53,611 bases of DNA from Rubripirellula sp. (GTDB lineage: Bacteria; Planctomycetota; Planctomycetia; Pirellulales; Pirellulaceae): assembly GCA_028823035.1 (NCBI GenBank), contig JAPKCI010000013.1:1-53611 (forward strand), in the 5' to 3' direction. Below the pieces are notes generated by a model. That model did no database searches. It was not told the DNA's origin and worked only from the letters and a program-made list of their open reading frames with translations. Shown here piece by piece: positions 27,173 to 36,267 of the stretch. Both the position numbers and the translations under genes were made by a program. The stretch's first letter is position 1; each line of letters begins with the position of its first letter.

Positions 27173-30100
27173 CTAAGGCACATTGTTCATCATGTAATCA
27201 TCGACCGCTTTCCGGTGAGCATCGCCTTCAGTCGGGTCGGCGGCGGAAAATACGAGATCGTTCATACCACCAAAGAACTGAATGGCATGATTGTCAGCAC
27301 TCAGCACGAAGTAGTCGTCAGAGAGCATTGTGGAGTGGCGTTCACCATTTTCTTTCACAATTGTCAGCAGTGCAAATTCAAAGTTTGAACCCACCAACTC
27401 GACCTCAGCAAACTGCACGTCCTCGTAACCGGAACCCAGCACGAGGAAACTCTGTTCATTATCGTCTCCGAGAGAAACCATTCCACCTTCCCGCCCGCCG
27501 TTGGAAAGCTGCTCCATCGTAGCGTTCGTTCGCAGGTAGCTCGAGGCCAGCAGGCCCACAGTCGACAGCGCTGCCCCCTGCAATCCGATGACGCCAAAGT
27601 TTAAATCATCTTGATGCACGTCACCCAATGCCGGGATCATTACGTCAAGGGCATCATCACCTATGAAGACAATCTCGTCCGGATACTCATACACCACTTG
27701 GTACACACCAGGCACCACATTGGTAAACTGAAAGTATCCCTCCGAATCGGTCAGAACTTCGCGTTCAATTGGGCTACCTGTGTAATTATCTGACGAAACC
27801 AATTTGATTCGAACGCTTGCAAAACCCTTTTCATCATCGTCCTGAACGCCATTCCGAATCGGATCAGCGCCGTTATCCCGCACATCGCGGAAGTTCTCAA
27901 CGTGATCAATGAACACACTACCACCCAGCGTGGATGGCACAAAGTCCACGACGCTGACCGTAACCACTGCCATATCGGTAAGGCCTTGGGCATCGGTGAT
28001 TTCGTAGGTGATTTCCGCAGTACCCTCAAATCCCATATTTGGGATATACCTCAATTGATTGTTCTCAATCGCAACGGTACCACCGACCGCTCCGGCCGTC
28101 GGGTTCTCGTTGAGGATTGGCGTACCGGTAATGGTAATGCTCTGAATTTCCAGTCCGCCCGCACCAGCGTTATCGTTGGCAAGCACGTCGATCAGGATTC
28201 CATTTACATCATCCTTCAATGCCAGTCGTGTTTCATCATTGGCCTCGGGATCGTCATTCGTCCCGTGGATCATAATCGTTACTTCCTGGGTCTGGCTCCC
28301 ATCAAAGGAAGTCACAGTGAAGGTATCCTGCAAAGTATCACCATCCGTCAGAGCTTGAATCGCATCCAACGTGCTGTCTACATCGAAATTCCAATCACCG
28401 GTTGGGGAGGTTGTCAAATTCCCAAGCGTACCGGTAGAGGACACAGTAGTGCTTACGAAAGACTCACCTGTATCCACATCAACAATTGTCAAAGCACCTG
28501 TGGTAGTCAGCGTCGGACTGGCATCTTCGGTAACCGAACCTGTGCTATCACCACCAAAGAACGGAACATCATTGATTCCGGTAATGGTAACCGTGACCGT
28601 CTCTACAGTTCCCTGATCAAATGACTTGACTTCGAATTCTTCGACGAGAGTCGCACCAGTAGCTAGTGCCTGAACGGCTGGAAGTGTGTTGTCAAGCGTG
28701 TAATTCCACGCACCTGCCGCATCGACAGTCAGGTCCCCTAGTTCCGAGCCCAACTTCACCACCGTGGTCGCGAATGTAGCCTCGCCAGCATCGACATCAG
28801 TGACACTGAGGTTTCCTGAAGTGGTGAGATTAGGATCCGAATCATCCTCGGTTACACCACCCTCGTTATTTCCGCTGATCACTGCGACGTCGTTCACGCC
28901 AGTAATCGTGATCTCAATGTCCTCAGTCGCTGTACCATCGAGTGATGCGACGGTGAATATGTCCGTTATCTGAGATCCTGCAGCCAACTCTTGGACAGAC
29001 GACAAACTGTTGTCCAAGGTGTAGAACCACAGACCAACTTCGGTGACTTCCAGCGAGCCGAGGTTACCTGCTTGACCGGTAACAGCTACGGAGAAGATCG
29101 CCTGACCAGTGTCCACATCGTTCACCACCAACGTACCATCGGTCGTCAACTGACCATTCGTCACTGCGGTATCTTCGACTACGTCGCCGGTCGCATCTCC
29201 TTCGATCGTGGCAGAATCATTTAAACCAGTGATCGTGATGGTCGCAGTCTGCTGTGGGGTTTGATTCCCTGCACCATCAGCGATGACATAGTTGATTTGT
29301 ACTTGTGCATTCTCCCCATCATTGAGAGAAGCGTACTCGGAGGGAGTCACTTGAACCGAATCGTTATTGACAATTTGGAATCCGATCGGATTCGCGGGAT
29401 CGAAGGAAACTTCGTCGACGGTCAATGGATCATTTTCAGGATCAGTTGCCCCTGTGGTCAGACTCACCGTTGACACAACGTCGTTCTGCGTGAACGTTGC
29501 AGAAATTGGCGAGCCCGCCGTGGGTGGATCATTCAGACCATTGAACGTAAGCGTTGCGGTCTGATCAACAACGCCTCCCATGTCATCAACAATGGTGTAA
29601 GTAATCTCAACGACTTCCTGCTCACCCACATTAAGCGCAATGTAAGCGCTAGGTGTGACTGTCACGATGCTGTTGGCAGCATCCACCAACACTCCACTCG
29701 CATCACCACCACTGATCAGAACTGATGCGTCACCTACCCGAATGACATCACCATCCACATCAACCGCTCCGGTCAACAGGTCGATATTTTCGACCGCCAT
29801 GCCCGAATTGAAGACTCGTGCAATGGGCTCGGTAACGTGCGGCTGGTCATTTACACCATTGAGTGCGATGGTGACCTGTTCAACATCAGTTCCCCCATTG
29901 CTGTCCGTCACTGTCACATCATAAATCTGCGGCCTGACTTCATCTTTGGCAAGTTGATCCAACTCGGCGTCAATCGCACTGAAGCTCCACGCAACTTCGC
30001 CACCGACACCGTTCACAGCAGGCGTGAGACTTGCCGAGAACGTTCCGACGTAATCTGCCTCCGTCGCTGCGGTGCTGACTGAATGAGTGTCAGCAGGATC

Positions 30101-33100
30101 CGCATCAGTGAAACTCAATGTGTCCTCAACAGTGGTTGCGGTGTCCGCATGCCACTTGAAGTTGCCACCCACAAACCCGCCTGAATTCCCTGTCACAACC
30201 TGATTGGGATACTGGACTGCGCCTGGGAACTGCCCCGCGTATCCACCCTGGAAGCTGGTTAGGACACCGCTTCCGGCCAGCGTTTGTGAGCCATTGTGCG
30301 AGAAGAACTCCAAGGGAACAATGCCGGATCTTACACTAATACGGTAGGATCCACCTGCTGGAAGCGCGATGGGACCAATGGCCTTGTATGCAAATCCCCC
30401 TTGTTGGCCACTGTAGTTACTGCGTTTCAAATCCACATAAGTCACTCGCTTTGACGTAGAAACGTCCCATAGTCCAACTCGCACCACATCCGGGTTCGTC
30501 AATCCTGCGTTCACGGACTCAAAATTGGTGCCGATATACGCACCAAGTTCGGAAATTTTAATTGGCTGATCGACCGTGAATTCCCAACCATAGTTGTACC
30601 CAGTTCCAGGCCCAGTCGTACTGGAACTGACAAGGCTGCCACTGGGAGATGTGATCGCGTCGACTGTGGCCGGTGTGGCGGCTAACTCATTGACCTCACC
30701 AACGACCCCATCACCAACTTCAACGGTGATGACAGGAGAAAAGTTGGAAACTCCCGTGACAGTGATGGTTGCGGTCTGGTCCACCGAACCACCGTTATTA
30801 TCTACGATGTCATAGTTCAGAACGACGACTTCGGACTCCCCATCCTCGAGTATTCCATACGCTCCGGGGTCAACATCAACATCATTGCCGTTCTGGGAAA
30901 CACCCACGGCGTCCCCACTGGCGACAACGTAGTTTGCGACGTTGAGCACATCACCCTGATCGACATCCGATGCTCCCGTCAATAAGTCAACCGAAGTGGG
31001 TTCGTTTTCTTCGCTGAAGGTAGCCGTAACTGGAGCGCCCTTGGTTGGGGCATCATTGACACCGTTGATCGTGATGATCACGTCAACCGTTGCCGCGCCA
31101 TCTTTCGAAGTAACAGTGAAAGTATCAGTCGGTGCAGCACCCGCTGCCAATGCTTGAACAACGGAATCCGTATTATTCAATGAGTAAGTCCAACTTCCGG
31201 ATGCGAGAACCGAGAAGGTTCCGTAGATACCGCTGGAATCTGTTTGCGACAGGACTTCATCCTCACCCATATCCACGTCAGCAACGGTTAACGAACCATT
31301 GGCCGCAAGCGTTCCATCCTCAGTCACGCTGCCAGTAGTATCTCCGGTGATCCCAGTCGCGGGGTCATTGAGGCCGGTAATTGTGATCGTCGCGGTTTGG
31401 GCAACTGAGCCACTGGCACCATCAACGATGTCGTAACTGATGGTGATGACTTCCTCTTCTAAGGCAGCCAGCGAATTGTAGGCCGAGGGGTGAACGGTGG
31501 CTTTATTATCGGTGATCACGATACCGGAGACGTCACCCGTTGTAGTAACGTTCGCAACCGATAGTGGGTTGTTATCAGGATCGCTCGCACCCTCCAGCAG
31601 ATCGACCTCCGCCGAAATGTCATCTTCGGTGTATGTTTCGGTGATTGGGCCAGTGACTTCAGGGTCGCGATTATCCCCAAGTGCGTTGATGATGACATAG
31701 GCAACCCCTGGCTGTTCTGCATCAGATGTGCCCGGTGTGTCGAGATGCACCTCCGACCCTTCCAGCGGCCCAGGCTCGACGCCATCGACGAATCCATAAA
31801 TCAGCAACGCTTCATTTGTCGAACTGAAAGCCGGTTCCACGTTCAAGACGAGGCCCTGAACTGGCTGCGTGATCTTGACGGGCAGGCTGAAGGCATCATT
31901 CGGGCTAAGCCCATTGAACAAAGTGTCGATACCGGGAATTCCATTTGAGCTAGCAGGGCCAACCCCACCAACATTGATGTATCCGGATCGCGACGGAACA
32001 GAGCCGAGTTCGGTATCATAATCTCCGGATTGCAGGCTGTTGTAAACCGAATCCGCTGTAGCAAAAAAGCTGAGGGTTCGGCTGTGTGTGTTGATATTAT
32101 ACTTGACCGCATCCGTGTTCGGCACGTCATCTGCGGTGTTCATCTGACCGTCAGGTCCCACTAGGAAAGGAGCAAAATCAGCCACGCTCACTTCCAACGC
32201 CGTCCCTCCATTTTGTTGAACAGTCAAAGAAATATTGGGCAAGTCAACTCCATCGTACTGGTCGCCAATCCAATGAATCTCGTAGCCCTTATCACCATCG
32301 TCGAACGAGACATTCGGATCCATGGTGTAATCAGCACCGAAGGTGTATCCAAACACCGTCATCGCCGCCAGCACTTCGGTGACGCCAGCACCGTTTTGAA
32401 ATTGAGTTGCCGGGGCAACGTGAGTGACAGTTGAACCCTCAATCGCGAAGGTGACACTCTGAGTGGTCGTCACGAGGGAATCATAGATATCTTCATCGAG
32501 ACGCAGAGTCTGAGTCTCGGTCATCACAGGTTCCAAGTATCCTGGCAAACTCGCAATGATGTCCGTTTTGATCTGAAATATTCCAGTGGCTTCGCCCCCA
32601 GTCCGCAGATCGCTGTAGGAAACCTCAAGGAAAAACTTCTCGTCTACATTGACATTGTAAGCACCAAAACCATCAGGACTGATTGCATCATCATTCACGT
32701 CGCGCGCCGTGAGGAACAATTCCACCAGTTCATCACCGACGCCCTCGCCGCGGCCCACCGCATTGATCACTCCAAGAGCGTCCGATGCACTCACGCGGCC
32801 GTCGTTATTAACGTCAGCGTAGATCGAAGAACTATCGCTACTCTGCTCTTCTCCAGAAACGGTGCCGCGAGCCACCGCGTTCAAAACAACCAGAGCGTCC
32901 TGCACCGTGATTGCAAGGTCCGAATTGACGTCAAAGCGGCTGTGATAGTTGTGACTGCCGCTGATTCCAACATCGCCAGCGAGAAGCTCACGCTTCTCCA
33001 ACGCCTCTGTCGAAAGCCGTCGCCCAGCGGAGTTCTGATTCCGAACTCGATTGGCTTCTCGACGTCGTCGCTTTGACCCAAACAGAAGGCTATTAGAAAA

Positions 33101-33121
33101 TAAACTACGCAGATTTCTCAT
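27173..33121 (-). CDS. Giant VCBS/cadherin-like surface adhesin with N-terminal dockerin pair
   Basis: The 1982-aa protein begins with an Arg-rich leader and LEKRELLAG (41-49). Two dockerin type I-like repeats follow at 64-85 (DVNSDLAITVQDAL) and 103-124 (DVNNDGRVSASDAL). A long beta domain, possibly cohesin-like (about 130-470), comes next. From about 480 to 1660 there are at least four cadherin-like modules (DLLTGASD..., TATITITGLND) and four or more VCBS repeats (SVTEDG...LTVADVD, TFTVTS..DG). One array is interrupted by a DUF4082-like domain at about 832-997 (YGWEFTVDQPIKISELGAYI). Then come a VLANDN module, an SdrD-B-like domain (about 1729-1850, DSEGYFQFTNVVPGVYQV) and a C-terminal tail. 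It is probably a calcium-dependent surface or matrix adhesin. A strong terminator ends the gene. Confidence 0.9.
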   Translation of the reverse strand: MRNLRSLFSNSLLFGSKRRRREANRVRNQNSAGRRLSTEALEKRELLAGDVGISGSHNYHSRFDVNSDLAITVQDALVVLNAVARGTVSGEEQSSDSSSIYADVNNDGRVSASDALGVINAVGRGEGVGDELVELFLTARDVNDDAISPDGFGAYNVNVDEKFFLEVSYSDLRTGGEATGIFQIKTDIIASLPGYLEPVMTETQTLRLDEDIYDSLVTTTQSVTFAIEGSTVTHVAPATQFQNGAGVTEVLAAMTVFGYTFGADYTMDPNVSFDDGDKGYEIHWIGDQYDGVDLPNISLTVQQNGGTALEVSVADFAPFLVGPDGQMNTADDVPNTDAVKYNINTHSRTLSFFATADSVYNSLQSGDYDTELGSVPSRSGYINVGGVGPASSNGIPGIDTLFNGLSPNDAFSLPVKITQPVQGLVLNVEPAFSSTNEALLIYGFVDGVEPGPLEGSEVHLDTPGTSDAEQPGVAYVIINALGDNRDPEVTGPITETYTEDDISAEVDLLEGASDPDNNPLSVANVTTTGDVSGIVITDNKATVHPSAYNSLAALEEEVITISYDIVDGASGSVAQTATITITGLNDPATGITGDTTGSVTEDGTLAANGSLTVADVDMGEDEVLSQTDSSGIYGTFSVLASGSWTYSLNNTDSVVQALAAGAAPTDTFTVTSKDGAATVDVIITINGVNDAPTKGAPVTATFSEENEPTSVDLLTGASDVDQGDVLNVANYVVASGDAVGVSQNGNDVDVDPGAYGILEDGESEVVVLNYDIVDNNGGSVDQTATITVTGVSNFSPVITVEVGDGVVGEVNELAATPATVDAITSPSGSLVSSSTTGPGTGYNYGWEFTVDQPIKISELGAYIGTNFESVNAGLTNPDVVRVGLWDVSTSKRVTYVDLKRSNYSGQQGGFAYKAIGPIALPAGGSYRISVRSGIVPLEFFSHNGSQTLAGSGVLTSFQGGYAGQFPGAVQYPNQVVTGNSGGFVGGNFKWHADTATTVEDTLSFTDADPADTHSVSTAATEADYVGTFSASLTPAVNGVGGEVAWSFSAIDAELDQLAKDEVRPQIYDVTVTDSNGGTDVEQVTIALNGVNDQPHVTEPIARVFNSGMAVENIDLLTGAVDVDGDVIRVGDASVLISGGDASGVLVDAANSIVTVTPSAYIALNVGEQEVVEITYTIVDDMGGVVDQTATLTFNGLNDPPTAGSPISATFTQNDVVSTVSLTTGATDPENDPLTVDEVSFDPANPIGFQIVNNDSVQVTPSEYASLNDGENAQVQINYVIADGAGNQTPQQTATITITGLNDSATIEGDATGDVVEDTAVTNGQLTTDGTLVVNDVDTGQAIFSVAVTGQAGNLGSLEVTEVGLWFYTLDNSLSSVQELAAGSQITDIFTVASLDGTATEDIEITITGVNDVAVISGNNEGGVTEDDSDPNLTTSGNLSVTDVDAGEATFATTVVKLGSELGDLTVDAAGAWNYTLDNTLPAVQALATGATLVEEFEVKSFDQGTVETVTVTITGINDVPFFGGDSTGSVTEDASPTLTTTGALTIVDVDTGESFVSTTVSSTGTLGNLTTSPTGDWNFDVDSTLDAIQALTDGDTLQDTFTVTSFDGSQTQEVTIMIHGTNDDPEANDETRLALKDDVNGILIDVLANDNAGAGGLEIQSITITGTPILNENPTAGAVGGTVAIENNQLRYIPNMGFEGTAEITYEITDAQGLTDMAVVTVSVVDFVPSTLGGSVFIDHVENFRDVRDNGADPIRNGVQDDDEKGFASVRIKLVSSDNYTGSPIEREVLTDSEGYFQFTNVVPGVYQVVYEYPDEIVFIGDDALDVMIPALGDVHQDDLNFGVIGLQGAALSTVGLLASSYLRTNATMEQLSNGGREGGMVSLGDDNEQSFLVLGSGYEDVQFAEVELVGSNFEFALLTIVKENGERHSTMLSDDYFVLSADNHAIQFFGGMNDLVFSAADPTEGDAHRKAVDDYMMNNVP

Positions 33122-33348
33122 CTAATTTCTCGAAAAGATGCTGGATTCGCTGGGAAAACCGTGTGCGAACAAAAACTTACTAATCCCGTCCAAACAATCA
33201 GGTGGGGCTCAATACGCTCGCATCGGAGCCGCATAAACGCCTTCACTATCCTACCCAGAATGCCTGTTCCTGCAACATTGACACCCATTCTCACTTAGCG
33301 CGAAACCCCGACTGGCCATTAGACCTGCCGAGACGCAAAAGGTTCCGA
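33122..33348. other. Intergenic region upstream of the VCBS adhesin gene
   Basis: About 230 bp between two same-strand genes. I see no gene, clear terminator or strong promoter, but a promoter for the adhesin gene should lie here. Confidence 0.3.
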
Positions 33349-35904
33349 TTATTCTGCCGATTCTAAAGCAGCCCAAGGATCGAGCTCGATAATCAGACCA
33401 TTTAGTTCCGCGGCCGCTGACTCGGCATTCTCTGCCGTTTCCATCTTGTTTGGCGTGAAAAACGTTGCTTTTTGGATGGACACCACCTGTGGTATCGGTC
33501 CATAGACTTGGTTATCGGCAACGTTAGTGCCAATACTTTCGGAACGTCTGTGGGAACCCGCAGAGTTCAACACCCCCGCGAGAGGGGAGTCACCCAATTC
33601 AAGACTTGAGCAGACCTCTCTCATGGGGTCACGTCGACTGAGAAATCGTCCAACCGAACCCGTTTGATCCCGATCGCTGAGTGGCAAAGATTCACCCTCT
33701 CCGCCGTCCGTAACTCGGCTCAGTTCGTTGAGCACCATAAGGGCATCGAGCGCAGTCACGCGACCATCATTATTAACGTCGACAGAGAATCCAGTCATTT
33801 CGTCAGGTTGCAGACTTCGGGTTCCGTAACGAGCGAGATCGTTAAGGACTGTCAGAGCGTCCAAGACTGTCACCGTGGCGTTTAAATTGACGTCCCCCGG
33901 CAATGCTTGATTGTAACGAGGACTATTGACGCGACTTGCTCCGGACTGAACGAAGCTGCTGCCCGATACAGTAACGTCCATTGTGAAACTGGCTGGATCG
34001 AATTGATGAATCAGCAATTCCGGGGTCAGTTCGACTATATATTCGCCAACGGGCAGATTCTCAAAGTTCCAACCTCCGCTCGAATCGGTGGTCACGACTG
34101 GGTTGGTGCCAAAGCTCAAGCCACTGATTAACACAGCGGTCTCGGCATGACCAAAGACACGTACACTTGCGATTCTGCCCAAGGCATCGGTAATACGAAC
34201 CGCCTGTGACATTCCGGAAGAAATCAGATCACTCGTCGTGCGGTGGAGGACAGTACCCAGCGAATCCATCGCTTCGATTCGTGCGTAGCTGCCGAAAGAG
34301 TGTCCGTAGACATCAAAAACGACCTCCCCCACCGGGGAGTCAAAATTCGCTGTCAATGGCTGGTATTCAGTCCAAGTATCTACAAAACCAGCTGGAGCGA
34401 ATCTCTGAAAGATCCTTATCTCTCCACCGGGCGACAAATCACCAACAAAGACACTGTTGATGTTTGGACTCTGAGAAAACAACTCCACGTTGGGGAGATC
34501 GCCTCCAAGCGCTCCATCCGGATAGTCGGCAGCCCGGACCTGATTGTAAACATCAGCACCGTCAGCGTGGCGGACCATCACCTGAGTGTTGGCAAGTACT
34601 TGTTCTGCAGCGTCGCGTTGACTGTTCTGATCATCGTCGAGAAAAACAACCCCGGCACCACTGGAACTCGAGAAGGCAGGCAGTACCGACGTACCTTCTA
34701 TCATTGCACTGGTAACACCTGTCACGTCATCGATAACCCGCCATTGGATTGACGAGAATGGCTGCGTGATGGTCAACGACAAGTCAAATTCCGCTGTCTG
34801 CTCATCCGGCTGTGACGCAGTCAACCAGGATCCACCATCCAAGCGGTACTGCAGTTGGCTGATGCGATTGAGGGTGATATCACTCTGCGGACCAGAAGAA
34901 TTCTGATTGATCAGAGGAACTGCCGAAGCGGAACCCACAAAATCGTAGGTGGAATTTGACGAGTCAAAATAGCCTTCGCCCTGAAGATCCAAAGGCACAT
35001 CGGCGAGATCAAAGACTCCATCACCATCAGTATCGCGCCAGCCGATCATGGCCAAAGTAGAAGCGGGACTTTGGTGTGCTTGGTAAGCATTCGCAAGCAC
35101 CATTCCACTACTCATGATGCTGTCCTCCTGCACGAACCCTGGTGTTGTATTACCAGCCGCATTCAGGTTTTGAGCATCGTAGTACCCTCGGCGGTCCTGC
35201 CACGAACTTCCGCCAGAATATTCATCCTTGGCCCAGAAAATGTGCCCCATTTCATGGGAGATAGTCGATGCCGGTCGAGTCGACGGAGCGACCATGAAGA
35301 GACCTCCGGCATAAGCAAAAGCGGTCTGGAAATAGCCTCCATTGAGAAACTGGCCGTTCAAATCGTCGGAAGAATCGACCATGAATACGGTGAAAGCCCA
35401 GTCGGTTTCCATTTGATCACGCTGGTGCGCGTTGAACTGCCGAACTCCATCTTCAATGCTGCTGACACTTCCGAATCCCCGATCCGTCAAAAACTCACTG
35501 ACATAGAGATTAAAATCATTGCTGATCCGATCAATCGGCTCATAACCTGTCTCGAACGGGTCCATCGCAAACGTGTCATCGATGATAAATTCGACGGCAT
35601 GCACCGTATTGAGTGCGTCCAGAGTGTCACCCCACCAATTCACACCCTCAGCGATTTTCACCAACGCAGCGTCAATCTCAGCTGGCGTCCAGTTCTGCGA
35701 CTGGGGGTCGATCGTGCCATCGCTCTCGAAGAACACCGGCGTCACAGCAACCGTTCCGAGTAAGAACTCTCCCGTGTCAAGCGGAGTCGCGCCAAGGGGC
35801 GTCGCTGCCAGTAGCCTGCGTTGCTCCAGTGACTCCACTCCCAACCTCCGAGCCCGACTCCGACGCTGAGGCCTGCGTTTCGATTTCGAGCGAGTTCTTT
35901 TCAT
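33349..35904 (-). CDS. Surface zincin-type metalloprotease-like protein with dockerin pair
   Basis: The 851-aa protein starts with an Arg-rich leader and LGVESLEQRRLLAA (21-34). The next domain carries STISHEMGHIFWAKDEY, an intact zinc site of the HExxH type (His217, Glu218, His221) with a following Asp227-Glu228. This fits the HExxHxxGxxDE pattern of M64-like and related zincins, except that Trp224 is in the usual Gly position. Beta-sandwich modules follow, one with VFLDDDQNSQRDAAE like an SdrD-B-type module (about 420-460) and a carboxypeptidase-regulatory-like one near 610-640 (SSGGWNFENLPVGEYIVEL). Near 685-760 are two dockerin-like repeats (GDVNLNATVTVLDAL, DVNNDGRVTALDAL). It may cleave surface proteins or peptides; activity is untested. 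Confidence 0.87.
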   Translation of the reverse strand: MKRTRSKSKRRPQRRSRARRLGVESLEQRRLLAATPLGATPLDTGEFLLGTVAVTPVFFESDGTIDPQSQNWTPAEIDAALVKIAEGVNWWGDTLDALNTVHAVEFIIDDTFAMDPFETGYEPIDRISNDFNLYVSEFLTDRGFGSVSSIEDGVRQFNAHQRDQMETDWAFTVFMVDSSDDLNGQFLNGGYFQTAFAYAGGLFMVAPSTRPASTISHEMGHIFWAKDEYSGGSSWQDRRGYYDAQNLNAAGNTTPGFVQEDSIMSSGMVLANAYQAHQSPASTLAMIGWRDTDGDGVFDLADVPLDLQGEGYFDSSNSTYDFVGSASAVPLINQNSSGPQSDITLNRISQLQYRLDGGSWLTASQPDEQTAEFDLSLTITQPFSSIQWRVIDDVTGVTSAMIEGTSVLPAFSSSSGAGVVFLDDDQNSQRDAAEQVLANTQVMVRHADGADVYNQVRAADYPDGALGGDLPNVELFSQSPNINSVFVGDLSPGGEIRIFQRFAPAGFVDTWTEYQPLTANFDSPVGEVVFDVYGHSFGSYARIEAMDSLGTVLHRTTSDLISSGMSQAVRITDALGRIASVRVFGHAETAVLISGLSFGTNPVVTTDSSGGWNFENLPVGEYIVELTPELLIHQFDPASFTMDVTVSGSSFVQSGASRVNSPRYNQALPGDVNLNATVTVLDALTVLNDLARYGTRSLQPDEMTGFSVDVNNDGRVTALDALMVLNELSRVTDGGEGESLPLSDRDQTGSVGRFLSRRDPMREVCSSLELGDSPLAGVLNSAGSHRRSESIGTNVADNQVYGPIPQVVSIQKATFFTPNKMETAENAESAAAELNGLIIELDPWAALESAE

Positions 35905-35960
35905 GGGATGACGTAATCCATTTGCCGGAAACAGCCACGGTTTAGATATCGGTTTTCACC

Positions 35961-35998
35961 GCTCTGAACCTGGGTTTAGGCTCTGTACCTAGGTTTAG
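35961..35998. repeat. 19-bp imperfect direct repeat upstream of the zincin gene
   Basis: GCTCTGAACCTGGGTTTAG (35961-35979) is followed directly by GCTCTGTACCTAGGTTTAG (35980-35998), with two mismatches. It sits 57 bp before the zincin start and could bind a regulator. Confidence 0.6.
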
Positions 35999-36191
35999 AT
36001 TCACAAAACATGTTTTTGTCTCAAAAAATCCCCCCATTTCGTGCAATAACCCGCTTTTCATACGAAGCGAAAAATCAAAGACGTCCTCCCAAACGCCAAT
36101 GGAAGCGTCTCTGCGACGCCCCCCTAGGAACATTCTACGACCACACCACCCGGCTGCCCTACTACTCTCCTGATCCGATTGGCGATGTTAA

Positions 36192-36227
36192 CAGCCAATC
36201 ATCTCCGCAGCCAATCATCTCCGCAGG
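36192..36227. repeat. 16-bp tandem repeat, just over two copies
   Basis: CAGCCAATCATCTCCG occurs at 36192-36207 and 36208-36223, followed by the first four bases again in part (CAGG). It lies 40 bp after the end of the 5299-aa gene. Confidence 0.75.
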
Positions 36228-36267
36228 TAAGCCATCAAGCAGAAGCAAAAACTCAACAGGGATCACA

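Larger units (their letters stand above)
35905..36267. other. Intergenic region upstream of the zincin gene
   Basis: About 360 bp without a gene. It holds a 19-bp direct repeat close to the zincin gene start and a 16-bp tandem repeat near the end of the 5299-aa gene. Short open frames here lack coding character. Confidence 0.4.

Noticed and set aside
26640-27173. A 177-aa frame for the small unknown protein starting at 27173
   Set aside because: The first 48 codons would contain the clear terminator of the upstream gene; the ATG at 27029 with a ribosome site is better.
27902-28624. 240-codon plus-strand frame inside the VCBS adhesin gene
   Set aside because: It is antisense to a strongly supported coding region with clear VCBS repeats, and its translation has no recognisable domain.
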